The notes under the pieces were generated by a model, which did no database searches, was not told where the DNA came from, and was given only the letters and a program-made list of their open reading frames with translations. From Dictyocoela muelleri (lineage: Eukaryota > Microsporidia), in contig SDVU01000186.1 of assembly GCA_016256075.1 (NCBI GenBank), positions 1 to 18,355 of the forward strand: 18,355 nt of DNA. Direction: 5' to 3'. Within the stretch, counting starts at the first letter, position 1. Each line of letters opens with the position of its first letter. Positions 16,691 through 18,355 of this stretch are shown piece by piece. Position numbers and translations under genes: made by a program.

Positions 16691-16932
16691 CAGTTTAAAT
16701 TCTGGCTATTTGCCTTAGGTATTCGATGCTTAAATAAAGACAATGTGTGTATATCAGATTTTTTAGATCATCTACTACTATGATAATCTCATTATATAAA
16801 GATATGAAAAAACTTGTCTATATATAATGAGATTATCATAATTTAAATCATCTAAAAAGCTGATATACACCTATGTTACTTACTAAAGCATCGAATACCT
16901 AAAGCAGATAGCGCAATTTTAACTTTAAATGA
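16691..16932. repeat. Foldback (palindromic) element
   Basis: The left arm has GCTATTTGCCTTAGGTATTC, GATGCTTAAATAA, GTGTATATCAGATTTTTTAG and ATGATAATCTCATTATATA. The right arm mirrors it: TATATAATGAGATTATCAT, CTAAAAAGCTGATATACACC, TAAAGCATCGAATACCTAAA and GCAGATAGC. The apex is near 16812. It starts 12 bases beyond the TA that ends Tigger 2. There is no coding content. Confidence 0.85.
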
Positions 16933-17616
16933 ACTCTAAACATTTTTATTTATTATATAAACCCTTTTTTTTCTGTTAAAAGGGTCTATTTTTCAAAGAA
17001 TGAGAAAAATTTGTCCGGCCGATTTGAAGAGATGTTCAAACAATTTTCGGCCTATTAGACCGAAACACAAAATTTTTTGTTTTATTAGACAGAAATGCGG
17101 AAATTTCGTACCGAATTTTCACACTCTGTCATGAATCACAAAATGATTAAAATAATCGAAACAAAACGAAGGAAAGAACTTTTAATACAAAAAGGTTTTG
17201 CATACCATATAAAAAGATCTTGCTAGAAATAAAACTTTTTGATATACGTGAATAGAAAATGCAATGGTAAAGTGTGTATAATAAATACAAATATTTTAAT
17301 AAAATAGAGTTCAACAATTCTTTCCAGATTATGGTAAGAACGAGGTAAGATATTTGTTAAAATATATTATGAAGTAATCGAATAAAACAAGGAAGAGAGC
17401 ACGTGATATTTAGGGTTTCACATTATTATAATAAAACATCGAATCCTATAAAAAATCACAAAATATCAAAATATAAATAAAAATGACCGTATCAAACTTA
17501 TTTTGAATAATATTATTTCCCGCGCGAGGTGCAGAATAATGAAACATATTATATAACTTGTTATTAAGTATTAATTGTATTTAATTTTATTAAATTATAT
17601 TTAAATATTATGAATT
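16933..17616. other. No gene; diverged tandem similarity
   Basis: AATCGAAACAAAACGAAGGA at about 17155 is echoed by AATCGAATAAAACAAGGAAG at about 17378, roughly 222 bp later. TATTAGAC(C)GAAA occurs twice near 17054 and 17084. These suggest an old duplication. Nothing coding was recognised. Confidence 0.4.
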
Positions 17617-18221
17617 GGGGATTAGCGTAGGATCTCATAATCCAGAAATTCTTAATCCAGAAAATTCTTAATCTAGAAAATCCATAATCCAGAAACTTTT
17701 AATGTCGATTTTATAGTCGACTAATGGAAAAGATAAATATATTAGTGGTTGATAATTTAATATTTACAAACTCAAAATCATATCCCACCTCATAAACTAC
17801 TGGAGATACTCTTCTGATATGTGTGTTGACACTGCTAAATCAGAAGGATTGTTAGAATATTGGTGAAGGTAAAACACACTCTTTCCAATTATTTTTATTA
17901 AGTTTTCATTTTACATATTAAAGATCAAATAAAGGATATGATAGCTAGTTGAGCTCCGAATGCTAAAAAAAGTTATGTGTAGACCAAAACGACAAAATAG
18001 GTAGTATTTGGCCCTAAGATGAAGATGCAATTCCAGATTGGATGAAATGCTTGATGAGGTAAAGAATTCAATTAAATTAAGCGTTTAGGATATATTTAGT
18101 CTTTTTTTTCATTTATCCTTAATTTTCATTTAAAACAATTATTTTTCAGATTATAAATTTTCAGGATTTTGAATTTTCAGGATTTTGAACTTTCTGGATT
18201 CTGAACTATAACCAGGGATTA
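17617..18221. mobile_element. Unclassified element with inverted tandem-array ends
   Basis: The left side (17635-17699) holds four tandem units of about 16 bp of the type TTCTTAATCCAGAAAA. The right side (18153-18206) holds about three units of the reverse complement type TTTTCAGGATTTTGAA. Outside the arrays, GGGATTAGCGTAGGATCT and AACTATAACCAGGGATTAAA are roughly inverted. The 450-bp interior has no recognised protein. A non-autonomous DNA transposon with subterminal repeats is the best guess. Confidence 0.55.
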
Positions 18222-18277
18222 AACCTTTAGGCATGATTTCTAATTCAAAAATAGGCTACTATTCTCCTTATGCTCTA

Positions 18278-18355
18278 TTTTAATTTAATTTAATTTAATT
18301 TAATTTAATTTAATTTAATTTAATTTAATTTAATTTAATTTAATTTAATTTAATT
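18278..18355. repeat. (TTTAA)n microsatellite, runs off the window end
   Basis: A pure five-base repeat TTTAA, over 15 units without interruption, continues to the last base. Its total length is unknown. It does not resemble common telomere repeats. Confidence 0.95.

Noticed and set aside
16933-17616. Gene in the AATCGAAACAAAACGAAGG stretch (open for about 30 codons)
   Set aside because: Too short, no family resemblance, and the sequence appears to be half of an old duplication.
18278-18355. Telomere or subtelomere
   Set aside because: TTTAA has no G-rich strand and does not match known telomere repeats; a microsatellite is the simpler reading.

Overview
The window looks like a stretch of a very AT-rich, transposon-choked eukaryotic genome. 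It holds one intact intronless host gene, the RPA32/RFA2 subunit of replication protein A, on the minus strand at 11503-12177. Nearly everything else that can be recognised is decayed DNA transposon. A small, intron-free, shortened RPA2 in a sea of Merlin, Tigger/pogo, MULE and piggyBac-like copies fits an expanded microsporidian genome, for example the Hamiltosporidium or Anncaliia type. This is inference: the sequence shows no ribosomal or spore-specific gene to prove it.

Layout. 1-1495: the right part of a Tigger/pogo element, transposase on the minus strand, cut by the window start. 1606-2375: a SINE tail fragment, an A-rich tract and a tRNA-derived SINE-like copy. 2400-3770: mostly unexplained, with a possible retroelement scrap. 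3773-7266: a three-level nest. An old Merlin (ISXO2-like) transposase is split by a FLYWCH-MULE (4031-7108). The MULE transposase is in turn split by a second Merlin (4665-6169), which has an 8-bp target duplication and a long palindrome at each end. 7267-9190: mostly unexplained AT-rich DNA with a further Merlin scrap. 9190-9521: an inverted SINE-like copy. 9541-10867: a non-autonomous TTAA-flanked (piggyBac-type) element made of stacked palindromes and a palindromic minisatellite. 10942-11112: a hAT C-terminal remnant. 11503-12177: RPA2. 12306-12706: a third SINE-like copy, ending close upstream of RPA2. 13182-14303: a whole but dead Merlin with inverted ends and 8-bp duplications. About 14490-14835: a fossil LTR-retrotransposon integrase scrap. 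14911-16677: a second, older Tigger with both ends. 16691-16932: a foldback element. 17617-18221: an element whose ends are inverted tandem arrays. 18278-18355: a pentanucleotide microsatellite.

The transposons do not work together as a system; they record successive invasions. The most unusual points are the palindromic termini of the second Merlin, the three-deep nesting with a 75-bp direct duplication around the MULE, the palindrome-built TTAA element, and a tRNA-derived SINE-like family with at least three copies and a tail fragment. Boundaries marked approximate were read by eye.
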